This document shows, one piece after another, positions 24,718 through 32,028 of a stretch of DNA of 64,000 nt. The notes beneath the pieces were generated by a model. That model was given only the letters and a program-made list of their open reading frames with translations, ran no database searches and was not told where the DNA came from. The first letter of the stretch is position 1. Each line of letters starts with the position of its first letter. This DNA is from an uncultured Lachnospiraceae bacterium (GTDB lineage: Bacteria; Bacillota; Clostridia; Lachnospirales; Lachnospiraceae), in contig CAJUMB010000002.1 in NCBI GenBank assembly GCA_910587105.1, forward strand, positions 66,858-130,857. The letters run 5' to 3'. A program made the position numbers and the translations under genes.

Positions 24718-25171
24718 GTTTGACCTCCCTCTCGCCCACCTTTGTGATATCTTTCATACAGTGGCGGAAATTGTATTCTGGCTGATCTAGAATCAACTGG
24801 CGGGCTGACCGTGTCGTAGTGTTGACAGCAATGGGGCATTTCAGATTAATACTGCTGTTTTCCATGACATCGTGTAAAACACAGATACAGTAATAGGAAA
24901 TATCATCGTCCTCTGGATTTCCCAGTGCCCTGCGGTCAGTGTCGGAGATTTCAGGGTGGTAATCCGGGGAGAGGAGGAAAGGATTCATGGTTATGAAAGC
25001 TATGTCCTTGTCGTCCAGGCTCTGCAGACAGATAATTGCGTCGCTGCCCTCTTCCAGAGGAATCGGAAAATAATTTTTATAGCTTTCAAAGCCAAACAAA
25101 CCGTCCGGAAAATGGACGGTTTCTTTGGCATCATATTCCATTATTCCAAAATGTTTTGTATCTATATGCAT
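24668..25171 (-). CDS. fliW: Flagellar assembly factor FliW
   Basis: A 167-residue FliW (DGLFGFESYKNYFPIPLEE; FITMNPFLLSPDY; NLKCPIAVNTTTRSARQLIL). It binds CsrA and flagellin and thereby ties flagellin synthesis to export. Usual family members end near the YNFRH segment (about residue 136). Here about 30 further residues, lysine and glutamate rich, run 50 bp into csrA. An AAAGGAGG site lies upstream of the ATG. A hairpin at 25206-25233 separates fliW-csrA from the DUF6470 gene. Confidence 0.93.
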   Translation of the reverse strand: MHIDTKHFGIMEYDAKETVHFPDGLFGFESYKNYFPIPLEEGSDAIICLQSLDDKDIAFITMNPFLLSPDYHPEISDTDRRALGNPEDDDISYYCICVLHDVMENSSINLKCPIAVNTTTRSARQLILDQPEYNFRHCMKDITKVGEREVKHAGTAKKEKPVTGHKR

Positions 25172-25205
25172 TTGTGCATTATACCTCCTTTGAGAAACTG
25201 TATAG

Positions 25206-25233
25206 AAAGAATCCCGCTTATGCGGGATTCTTT
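25206..25233 (-). terminator. Hairpin between DUF6470 gene and fliW
   Basis: A perfect 12-bp stem (AAAGAATCCCGC / GCGGGATTCTTT) with a 4-nt loop. The T-run on the minus strand is short (TTCTTTC), so termination may be partial, or the hairpin may protect an mRNA end and set different levels for flgL-DUF6470 and fliW-csrA. Confidence 0.5.
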
Positions 25234-25294
25234 GACAATATATTAGGAAACAGCCTCAATGCCTTGTTATAGTTATTCCGTAATTGATATTTGT

Positions 25295-25909
25295 TTATGC
25301 TCGAACATCGACTCCTTCGTAATTCGGGTCTGCACTGGGTGGTACATACATGGGACCGCCGATGTATTCGATATTCACATCTGGCATCTGAGTAATCTCA
25401 AGGCTGACATCACCAGGAATATATTGGAAGTCGCCATTATTGAGTTTCAGATTAAAACGAAGCCGGTCCATCTCATAGCGGGATGAAATATCAGGTTTTG
25501 TCCACTGAATATTCGGTGGCGCTTCTGGAATAAACCGTAATCCGAATTCTCCTGTTTTCAGGTTATTCATAAAATTTTGTTCCACGATTTTTCCAGTGGC
25601 ATCCTCACCGATTTTCGATTTCATCATGATATGATTTTCAGATGCCCATTGGGCCGTTATGTCAGCAGCGGCCTGTTTGCCCTTCTCAGCAGCCTGCTGA
25701 ATGCTGGTGGGCGTAGATGGAATCATGGAATTGCGCGCGTCGAAAGTATCAATCCTTACCTTGCTGGGCTGGCTCTGAATCTGGAACCCGCGCCCTTTTT
25801 CCCGGGAGATTTCTATTTCCGCACTTCCATGATGCCGTTCCACCTGAGCTCTTTGAACTTTTAACTGATAAGCAATTGGTATCGTAGTAATTTGAAGCAG
25901 TGGTTTCAT
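25295..25909 (-). CDS. DUF6470 (YviE-like) protein
   Basis: A 204-residue soluble protein (MKPLLQITTIPIAYQLKVQR; an RKGRGF-like SREKGRGFQIQSQPSKVRID segment; C-terminal FIPEAPPNIQWTKPDISSRY). It matches what is known of the YviE/DUF6470 family found between flgL and fliW in Bacillus and Clostridia. Position here is the same: downstream of flgL by 50 bp and upstream of fliW. The molecular role is not established; the conserved placement suggests flagellar assembly. No signal peptide or membrane helix is visible. Confidence 0.82.
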   Translation of the reverse strand: MKPLLQITTIPIAYQLKVQRAQVERHHGSAEIEISREKGRGFQIQSQPSKVRIDTFDARNSMIPSTPTSIQQAAEKGKQAAADITAQWASENHIMMKSKIGEDATGKIVEQNFMNNLKTGEFGLRFIPEAPPNIQWTKPDISSRYEMDRLRFNLKLNNGDFQYIPGDVSLEITQMPDVNIEYIGGPMYVPPSADPNYEGVDVRA

Positions 25910-25959
25910 AAAACTTCCCCCCTTTCCTTGTCAAATTCTTTTATAATCTATCCTGTCCC

Positions 25960-27039
25960 TTATCTCATGAAGTCAAGAAAAGACTGGGATAAGAGGTTTA
26001 CACCTATACGCAGGGCGGCATTGTAGGCATATTGGGCATAAGAGTAATTGGTAATGGCAGCGGCCATATCCGGTGTAACTACCCGTTCCAGCTGAGTGGC
26101 CAGAGATAAATCATTGGCTTCCAGACGGTCCACGGTCTTCTCAAGGAAATTTTCCTTTACGCCGATTCCGGTGAGGGCATTGTCAGCCTGGATATGGTAT
26201 TCCTTGATCTGAGTCACCATGGCGTCGCATGCCTGGTAGTCGAAATCGCCATCGGGCTGGGCCAGTTCCTTGGCTAACTGGGTACATAGGTCTACCAGGT
26301 TGTTGGCCATTTTGCCGTCTTTATTTTCCTGGCGGTAGTCAGCAAGAGTCCCATTTAAATTTTTGATGTCTTCTCCTTTTTTGCCGTTCCAGACAGCCTT
26401 CAGACCGGAGAAGGCAACATCGAAGGCTGTTGAAGAGCTAATTTGGTCATATGCAGTTCCCGCATCCGCAGCATCTTGGAATTCAAGGCCCAGTCCGATA
26501 TCTACATATAAAGTTTCTTGATTAAATTTCTCTAATTCTGTAAAATTATTTGGATCATCCACAACTTTTTCCCGATAGGTCAATTTCCCCTCAGCATTTA
26601 TACCAAACGGCGCTTCCGTTCCATTTGCACCAGCCATAATATAGGTATTACTGTAAGTGGCATTCAAACTCTGAAGAATGGAATCACGAATGGACAAAAC
26701 AGTATTGGCATAGGTGTCACGCTGTGATAAATTCGTCCCGTTCAGGGATTCTTTACCAAGTTTGGCGTAAAGTTCTTCTGCGTATTTTACAACCTGATAT
26801 ACACTGTCCTCCTGGGCGTCTATTTTGGATCTCAGATCCTTTGCCATATCCATATAGTCGCTGTTTTTCAAATACTGGCGGGTCAGGTTGGACGCTTTTG
26901 CGGCTGCAGAAGGATCTTCTTTTACACTGCAAAAATTCCGCTGAGTCAGTACTTTATTCTGCAGATTCATTTTATTTTCCGATGTTTTACTCAGATTTGT
27001 CTGGTAATTACGGATCATCATGCTTGTAGTTACTCTCAT
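25960..27039 (-). CDS. flgL: Flagellar hook-filament junction protein FlgL
   Basis: A 359-residue FlgL. The N-terminal coiled segment MRVTTSMMIRNYQTNLSKTS and the C-terminal helix (YSYAQYAYNAALRIGVNLLS) are the flagellin-like D0/D1 ends that pack into the filament lattice. The middle part is the variable domain (with IMAGANGTEAPF). FlgL joins the hook-side FlgK ring to flagellin. It follows flgK by 19 bp and is exported by the flagellar type III system with FlgN as chaperone. Length is normal. Confidence 0.95.
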   Translation of the reverse strand: MRVTTSMMIRNYQTNLSKTSENKMNLQNKVLTQRNFCSVKEDPSAAAKASNLTRQYLKNSDYMDMAKDLRSKIDAQEDSVYQVVKYAEELYAKLGKESLNGTNLSQRDTYANTVLSIRDSILQSLNATYSNTYIMAGANGTEAPFGINAEGKLTYREKVVDDPNNFTELEKFNQETLYVDIGLGLEFQDAADAGTAYDQISSSTAFDVAFSGLKAVWNGKKGEDIKNLNGTLADYRQENKDGKMANNLVDLCTQLAKELAQPDGDFDYQACDAMVTQIKEYHIQADNALTGIGVKENFLEKTVDRLEANDLSLATQLERVVTPDMAAAITNYSYAQYAYNAALRIGVNLLSQSFLDFMR

Positions 27040-27058
27040 GATTGCATACCTCCTTCTA

Positions 27059-28684
27059 TTATCTGCCGCAGACGCCGGTTCCGTTGATCAATTTATCGAG
27101 AACTTCATCCAGAGACGTCATGAGCCTGGATGCAGCAGTAAAGGACTGCTGATACTGCATCAAGTTTACACCTTCTTCATCGAGAGAGACACCGGATACT
27201 TGGTCTTTACTCTGGGCGATGGTATTGATAACGGTAACATGGTTATCCAGCAGGTTCTTTGTGGACTGCTGTTCGATACCCAGCGTAGATTCGATGGTAT
27301 TTACATAGTAGTTGTAGAAATTACCTGTGTATATGGTACTTTTATTACCCGTCGCAGGAACGTTCACTTCAAATTCCTGGTCTTTATTCAGGTTATCTAT
27401 AAATTTGTTGATGTTATCATTCTGTGTGGAACCGGAAGTTGGGTCCTGTTTGGCTTTTAGCTTTACAATTCCGCGAATCCAGTCCTCATTGATTTTAATG
27501 TTAGCAGCGGTAAAATCTGTACTGCCATCGCTTGTGACAAATAAATTACCGCCAGAATTGTCGGCAGTGGGTTCCTGATTCAAACTGTTCATAACTTTGG
27601 CAAATTTATCAACCAGTAAATCAAATGCCTGCTCATAATACCCCAGACCCTTTTCAGTGGCAGCGTCGCCGTCAAATACCCCGGAACTGTTTAACATATC
27701 CAGCGTACCTTTGAATGTACCGCCCTGAATGAAAATGTTTACCGTATCGCCGGTTTTTTCCGTGATCGCTGTCTCAGCTGTAGCAGCTGTACCGTCAGGA
27801 TTGGTGACTACTGTATTGCCGTTATACTGAAGATGATTCAAAGTTACTTCTGTAAATTTATCTGCGGTTTCGGATTCAAGACTGCCATATTTATCATTAT
27901 CAATTAATGTAAAACGTTCAAATTTCTGGTTTTTATTTAATAAAATATTAACCTGTACATTCTCAACTTTCTCTGTACTGGAGAGTTTTTCGTCTGTGCG
28001 GATAACCTCAATAGGAATATAGCTGGCCAGTTCATCCAGCTTATTATTCCGCTCGTCCTGCAGCTCCAGCGCGGGATAGCCAAGAACGTGGCTGTTCTTA
28101 ATGGATTTGTTTAATTCGGCGATATCCTTCAGTAATGCATTGACCTGCCGGATGGAATTATTCTCAAAGTCATCGGTGATCTGTTCCCGCTTGTCGGCCA
28201 GATTGGTGGCGTTGGCATGGAAGATATTGACCAATGACTGCATGGAAGCCCGGACAATGGAATCGTCCAATTCAGAACCGGTAGAGTTGGCCAGATCCAG
28301 CAGTTTACTCTCCAAGTCAGAAAAGGCATCCTTGATGGAACTTTTCATGGTCTCGTCAAAAACGCCTTCTACCTGCTCCAGGATTGAATTTTTAGAGTCC
28401 GACGCACCCACATTTGCCATCTGATTCCGGTATTGGATATCCAGATAAGGGTCCCTGATTTGGGAAATCCCGGTGATCAATACACCGTTTCCCACCTGGG
28501 CAGTGTAGTTGGAATAGGAATAATTTCCGTATCCCATGCTCATGCTGACTTGATCCAGCCGTTGTCTGGTATAGCCTGCTGTATAAACATTCGATATATT
28601 CTGTCCTGTCACGTCCAGGGCCTTCTGGCTTGCAGTCAGTGCACCCCGGGCAACAGAGAATCCGGCAAAAGTTGCTCGTAACAT
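27059..28684 (-). CDS. flgK: Flagellar hook-associated protein FlgK
   Basis: A 541-residue FlgK. The N-terminal signature reads GALTASQKALDVTGQNISNV, followed by NTAGYTRQ-like YTAGYTRQRLDQ. The C-terminus has QYQQSFTAASRLMTSLDEVL, the flagellin-like end. The central part is long and variable and carries the proximal domain. FlgK forms the first junction layer on the hook. Gene order flgM-flgN-flgK-flgL is the usual one; 22 bp separate it from flgN. Confidence 0.96.
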   Translation of the reverse strand: MLRATFAGFSVARGALTASQKALDVTGQNISNVYTAGYTRQRLDQVSMSMGYGNYSYSNYTAQVGNGVLITGISQIRDPYLDIQYRNQMANVGASDSKNSILEQVEGVFDETMKSSIKDAFSDLESKLLDLANSTGSELDDSIVRASMQSLVNIFHANATNLADKREQITDDFENNSIRQVNALLKDIAELNKSIKNSHVLGYPALELQDERNNKLDELASYIPIEVIRTDEKLSSTEKVENVQVNILLNKNQKFERFTLIDNDKYGSLESETADKFTEVTLNHLQYNGNTVVTNPDGTAATAETAITEKTGDTVNIFIQGGTFKGTLDMLNSSGVFDGDAATEKGLGYYEQAFDLLVDKFAKVMNSLNQEPTADNSGGNLFVTSDGSTDFTAANIKINEDWIRGIVKLKAKQDPTSGSTQNDNINKFIDNLNKDQEFEVNVPATGNKSTIYTGNFYNYYVNTIESTLGIEQQSTKNLLDNHVTVINTIAQSKDQVSGVSLDEEGVNLMQYQQSFTAASRLMTSLDEVLDKLINGTGVCGR

Positions 28685-28706
28685 GTCATCCCTCCATTCA
28701 AAAAAA

Positions 28707-29186
28707 CTATGCTTTTCTATTCCTTAAATGATGATTGCTGGACTGATCCAGTTTGCTGGGAGTCCCATCACTGGTATATGCTGTGTTTCCTTCAGCAGCC
28801 TTTTTGGCAATCGCTGTATTGATATGATGAAGACTGATTTCCAGGGCCTTCTGAGCACTGTCTCTGGTATCGTCAAACTGTCTGACGTTTCCTGACAGCT
28901 GGGCAAACAAAGGCTCAAGTTCTTCCCTTTCAACGACAGGGACCTGCGACAGGATTTGTTGAAAAGTCAATCTCTCCCATCCCAGGTCCTTTTGTATTGC
29001 TTCCCTTTTCTTATCCAGACCGCGCAGTTTCATGATGGCGGCCTGCTCCTTTTTCATGGCTTCCTCCACGAAGGTAACCCGATTTTGCTGTACGGCTTTC
29101 AGTTTTTCAGTTTCCAATTGGTCGAATTCTTCAATCAGTATAATCAGGTCTCCCACTACTGTTTTGAAGTCATTGAAATCATGCAT
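28707..29186 (-). CDS. flgN: Flagellar export chaperone FlgN
   Basis: A 159-residue, mostly helical acidic/basic protein (LIILIEEFDQLETEKLKAVQ; a second helix block ERLTFQQILSQVPVVEREEL) of the FlgN type. FlgN keeps FlgK and FlgL soluble and delivers them to the export gate. Sequence conservation in this family is weak, so the call leans on length, helical character and the place between flgM (3 bp gap) and flgK. The C-terminal 30 residues are polar and probably flexible. Confidence 0.87.
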   Translation of the reverse strand: MHDFNDFKTVVGDLIILIEEFDQLETEKLKAVQQNRVTFVEEAMKKEQAAIMKLRGLDKKREAIQKDLGWERLTFQQILSQVPVVEREELEPLFAQLSGNVRQFDDTRDSAQKALEISLHHINTAIAKKAAEGNTAYTSDGTPSKLDQSSNHHLRNRKA

Positions 29187-29189
29187 GGA

Positions 29190-29501
29190 CTATACCTCCC
29201 TGCTCAGCATCATGCGTGAAGCGATCTCCTCGAACTGGATACGGTATGTTCCACTGTCAATCTGATTTTTGATAGTTTGAATTTTTTCTTCAGAAGCCTG
29301 CGTATTCCTGACCTCACCGGATACTGCTCTGGCTAAAGAAGATGAAAAGGTTTTCTCAGCAATCTGTCTGGAGTCAGACTGAATGATGATGGCATCATAG
29401 TTACGATTAGCCTTTTCCGTATTCGTGGCTTTAGCAGTGGCTTTGTTAACCGGAGGAAGCTCAAGATGGTAATTTGAGATATTATTTAATGAAATTTTCA
29501 T
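29190..29501 (-). CDS. flgM: Anti-sigma factor FlgM
   Basis: A 103-residue protein. The C-terminal half (SEEKIQTIKNQIDSGTYRIQ, then EEIASRMM) is the conserved sigma-28-binding part of FlgM. ATG 29501 is taken because AGGAG lies 10 nt upstream; an ATG three codons earlier would touch the ribosome site. FlgM holds the flagellar sigma factor inactive until the hook is finished and FlgM is exported. A sigma-D-like promoter lies 50 bp upstream, so flgM-flgN-flgK-flgL is probably a late-class unit under its own feedback. Confidence 0.9.
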   Translation of the reverse strand: MKISLNNISNYHLELPPVNKATAKATNTEKANRNYDAIIIQSDSRQIAEKTFSSSLARAVSGEVRNTQASEEKIQTIKNQIDSGTYRIQFEEIASRMMLSREV

Positions 29502-29550
29502 ATGCTTCATACTCCTTTCGACAATTGCTGGATTACTTCGCCTATATAAA

Positions 29551-29577
29551 GTATCGCCATTTTACGGAAAATATTAA
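29551..29577 (-). promoter_or_regulatory. Sigma-D (FliA-type) promoter for flgM operon
   Basis: On the minus strand TTAA (29577-29574), 15-bp spacer, GGCGATAC (29558-29551). The flagellar sigma consensus is TAAA-N15-GCCGATAx, so the -10 element fits in all but one position and the -35 is partial. It lies between the cheB stop codon and flgM. Confidence 0.6.
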
Positions 29578-29595
29578 TAGACAAAGCGGGGGAAA

Positions 29596-30654
29596 TTATA
29601 ACTTATTCAAATGGTTTAACAGAACATTTGCAATGTTTGCACAGGAGGCCTGCTGGCAGACCGCGCCGATATTCTGTGCCACCATGGGCATACCGTATAC
29701 CACACAGGAGTCTTTATCCTGCCCGATGGTGTAGGCGCCCCTTTTGCGCATTTCCAACAGACCGGCAGCTCCATCTTTACCCATTCCGGTGAGAATGATG
29801 CCGATGCCGTTCTTTCCCAGGGAACTGGCCATGGACTGGAACAGCACATCTACAGAGGGTCTATGTCCGCTGACCTTTGGGCCTGAAGTGCAGCTCACCG
29901 TGTAGGAAACACCCACTCTCACTACACGCATTTGCAGGTTTCCAGGCGCAACCAGAATGCGGCCTTTTTGAATTTTATCCCCATTTTCCGCTTCTTTTGC
30001 TTCCATTTTGCAGATACGGTTCAGCCGCTCTGCATACATTTTGGTAAAACCTTCAGGCATGTGCTGTGTCACAACGATTCCCGGTGTATTGGCCGGCAGA
30101 TTCCGGACTACCTCCAGAGTTGCTTCTGTGCCTCCGGTGGAAGCACCGATGGCAATCACAGTGTTATTCTGAGACAGTGCAGACATGTTACAGGTCAGTG
30201 ATGCGCTGCCTTTCGGCATAGTGGGGAGTGCGGAAGCAGTTCCGGGCACCCGGACTTTGGCCCTGGAGGCAATGCTGATTTTACCGGCCAGACCGTTGAT
30301 AAAACTGGCTACGTTATTGTTTTGGGTCATATCCGGTTTGCGGACAAAGTCCACTGCTCCTGCCTGCAGAGCATCAAAAACGCTCAGATTCAGGGAGGAT
30401 ACCAGTATAATGGGAACCGGGTATTTAGGCAGTACCCGCTTTACAAAATCAATGCCGCTCATACGCGGCATTTCCACATCGCATGTGACCACATCTGGTC
30501 TTAACTGTGCAATTTTATTCTGTGCGTCAAAGGCATCTACTGCGTAACCAGCAATCTGAATCAGGGGTTTCTGGGATAAATTATCAATCAGCAGTTTGCG
30601 GAACAGCATGGAATCGTCCACAACAAGCACTCGTATTTTTTTGCCTGAGAGCAT
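29596..30654 (-). CDS. cheB: Chemotaxis protein-glutamate methylesterase CheB
   Basis: A 352-residue CheB. The N-terminal receiver (VLVVDDSMLFRKLL; phospho-acceptor in VVTCDVEMPRMSG) is joined to the esterase domain with Ser in AIGASTGGTEA, His in VVTQHMPEGF and Asp in GMGKDGAAGLLEMR, the full catalytic triad. It removes methyl groups from, or deamidates, chemoreceptors after phosphorylation by CheA. It is 18 bp downstream of cheR. The linker (about residues 135-165) is ordinary. Start ATG 30654 has a proper upstream ribosome site (AAGGCGG). Confidence 0.96.
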   Translation of the reverse strand: MLSGKKIRVLVVDDSMLFRKLLIDNLSQKPLIQIAGYAVDAFDAQNKIAQLRPDVVTCDVEMPRMSGIDFVKRVLPKYPVPIILVSSLNLSVFDALQAGAVDFVRKPDMTQNNNVASFINGLAGKISIASRAKVRVPGTASALPTMPKGSASLTCNMSALSQNNTVIAIGASTGGTEATLEVVRNLPANTPGIVVTQHMPEGFTKMYAERLNRICKMEAKEAENGDKIQKGRILVAPGNLQMRVVRVGVSYTVSCTSGPKVSGHRPSVDVLFQSMASSLGKNGIGIILTGMGKDGAAGLLEMRKRGAYTIGQDKDSCVVYGMPMVAQNIGAVCQQASCANIANVLLNHLNKL

Positions 30655-30672
30655 TTGCTCACCGCCTTTCCG

Positions 30673-31503
30673 TTATTTGCTGTCTTCGCTTTTGCGATAG
30701 GTAGCAGGCATGATGTAATCATAAGGTGTGCGTTCCTTATTCAGGTTTTCAGAATGGCCAATCAGCAAATAAGCTCCCGGATTGGATGCCTGGTAGAAAC
30801 GTTTTACCAGGGCTTCTTTTGTGTCCTGGTCGAAATATATCATTACATTTCTGCAGAATATTACATCAAATTTCAGTTTAAAATGTATCGGACTCATCAG
30901 ATTGAAGGTGCGGTAAATCACATTGGAACGCAGAGGTTTGGAGACTTCATAGGTTCCGGGTGATCCCTTAACTGGAATGAAATATTTGCGTTTCCAGTCC
31001 GGCGGCAGTTCCCGCAGGGATTCTTCTTCATACAGACCGTTTTTGGCCTTTGACAGGACCTGATGAGAAATATCAGTAGCCAGAATCCGAGTGTCCCAGG
31101 CATTGGCCTGGGCACCCAGGAATTCCCGGATTAACATGGTGATAGTGTATGGTTCCTCGCCAGAAGAGCAGCCAGCACTCCAGATACTCATAACCCGGTT
31201 TTTTTCTTTTGTTTTTACAATATAGGGCAGGATGGTATCTCTAAAATAGTCAAAGTGTGTCTTCTCCCTGTAAAAATATGTGTAATTAGTAGTCAGTTTA
31301 TTCAGCATGATCTCATTGTCCTTGGCGTTTTTGCCAGAAACAATGTGATCCACATATCCGGTAAAATCTGAGTAACCCATGTTTGTGATCGTATTGGACA
31401 GCCGTCCGGATATCAGCTGGCGCTTTTTGCTCAAGTCAATGCCGTAATTTGATTTTACATAGTTTACCAGGCGGTGAAAATCCTGGTCAGAAATATTTAA
31501 CAT
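30673..31503 (-). CDS. cheR: Chemotaxis protein methyltransferase CheR
   Basis: A 276-residue CheR. The N-terminal helical domain (YGIDLSKKRQLISGRLSNTI) is followed by the SAM-binding methyltransferase domain: IWSAGCSSGEEPYTITML and FDVIFCRNVMIYFDQDTKEA. It methylates receptor glutamates. No C-terminal pentapeptide-binding extension is seen. It follows cheW by 9 bp and precedes cheB, so adaptation enzymes are made together. Chemoreceptors themselves are not in the window. Confidence 0.96.
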   Translation of the reverse strand: MLNISDQDFHRLVNYVKSNYGIDLSKKRQLISGRLSNTITNMGYSDFTGYVDHIVSGKNAKDNEIMLNKLTTNYTYFYREKTHFDYFRDTILPYIVKTKEKNRVMSIWSAGCSSGEEPYTITMLIREFLGAQANAWDTRILATDISHQVLSKAKNGLYEEESLRELPPDWKRKYFIPVKGSPGTYEVSKPLRSNVIYRTFNLMSPIHFKLKFDVIFCRNVMIYFDQDTKEALVKRFYQASNPGAYLLIGHSENLNKERTPYDYIMPATYRKSEDSK

Positions 31504-31512
31504 GGTTTCCTC

Positions 31513-32001
31513 CTACATCATCATCTGTTCATTCACCAGCTGTTCGCAGTCCAGAAGCAATACCACGTTATTGGCATCCAGGGATATCATTCCATTCACC
31601 AGTTCCTGCTGTTTATTTACAGGCACAGGCGAAATCTTGCTCAGCTCGCTGTCTACCACCTGGGATACAGAGTCCACCAGGATTCCCAGGGAGATGGAGT
31701 CAATCTCCAGAACAATGATGCAGGTGCTGTCACCGTAATCGATGGGCATTTTACCCAGCCGGGACCGGATATCCACGATAGGGATGATCTGCCCGCGCAT
31801 ATTGATGATTCCTTTGATATAATCCGGTACCATGGGCAGTGTGGTAATTGCATGATTCGTGAGGATCTCAATCACATATTTTGTGTTTACTGCAAACGTC
31901 AGCTCATCAGAATGGAATGTGAGAAAACGTTCTTTTTCTACTTCCACTTCTACCACTTCGTCCAGATCAGCATCTATGATATTTTTTGTTTCTTCAGCCA
32001 T
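31513..32001 (-). CDS. cheW: Chemotaxis coupling protein CheW
   Basis: A 162-residue CheW. ATG 32001 is preferred over an upstream ATG because GGAGGA lies 6 nt before it. After an acidic N-terminal tail (residues 1-23) comes the CheW SH3-like fold: FLTFHSDELTFAVNTKYVIE, then VPDYIKGIINMRGQIIPIVD and LGILVDSVSQVV. It couples chemoreceptors to CheA. The acidic N-terminal extension is longer than in many CheW. cheA is 27 bp upstream. Confidence 0.95.
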   Translation of the reverse strand: MAEETKNIIDADLDEVVEVEVEKERFLTFHSDELTFAVNTKYVIEILTNHAITTLPMVPDYIKGIINMRGQIIPIVDIRSRLGKMPIDYGDSTCIIVLEIDSISLGILVDSVSQVVDSELSKISPVPVNKQQELVNGMISLDANNVVLLLDCEQLVNEQMMM

Positions 32002-32028
32002 TTCTAGTCCTCCAATTTCCATGTGTTT

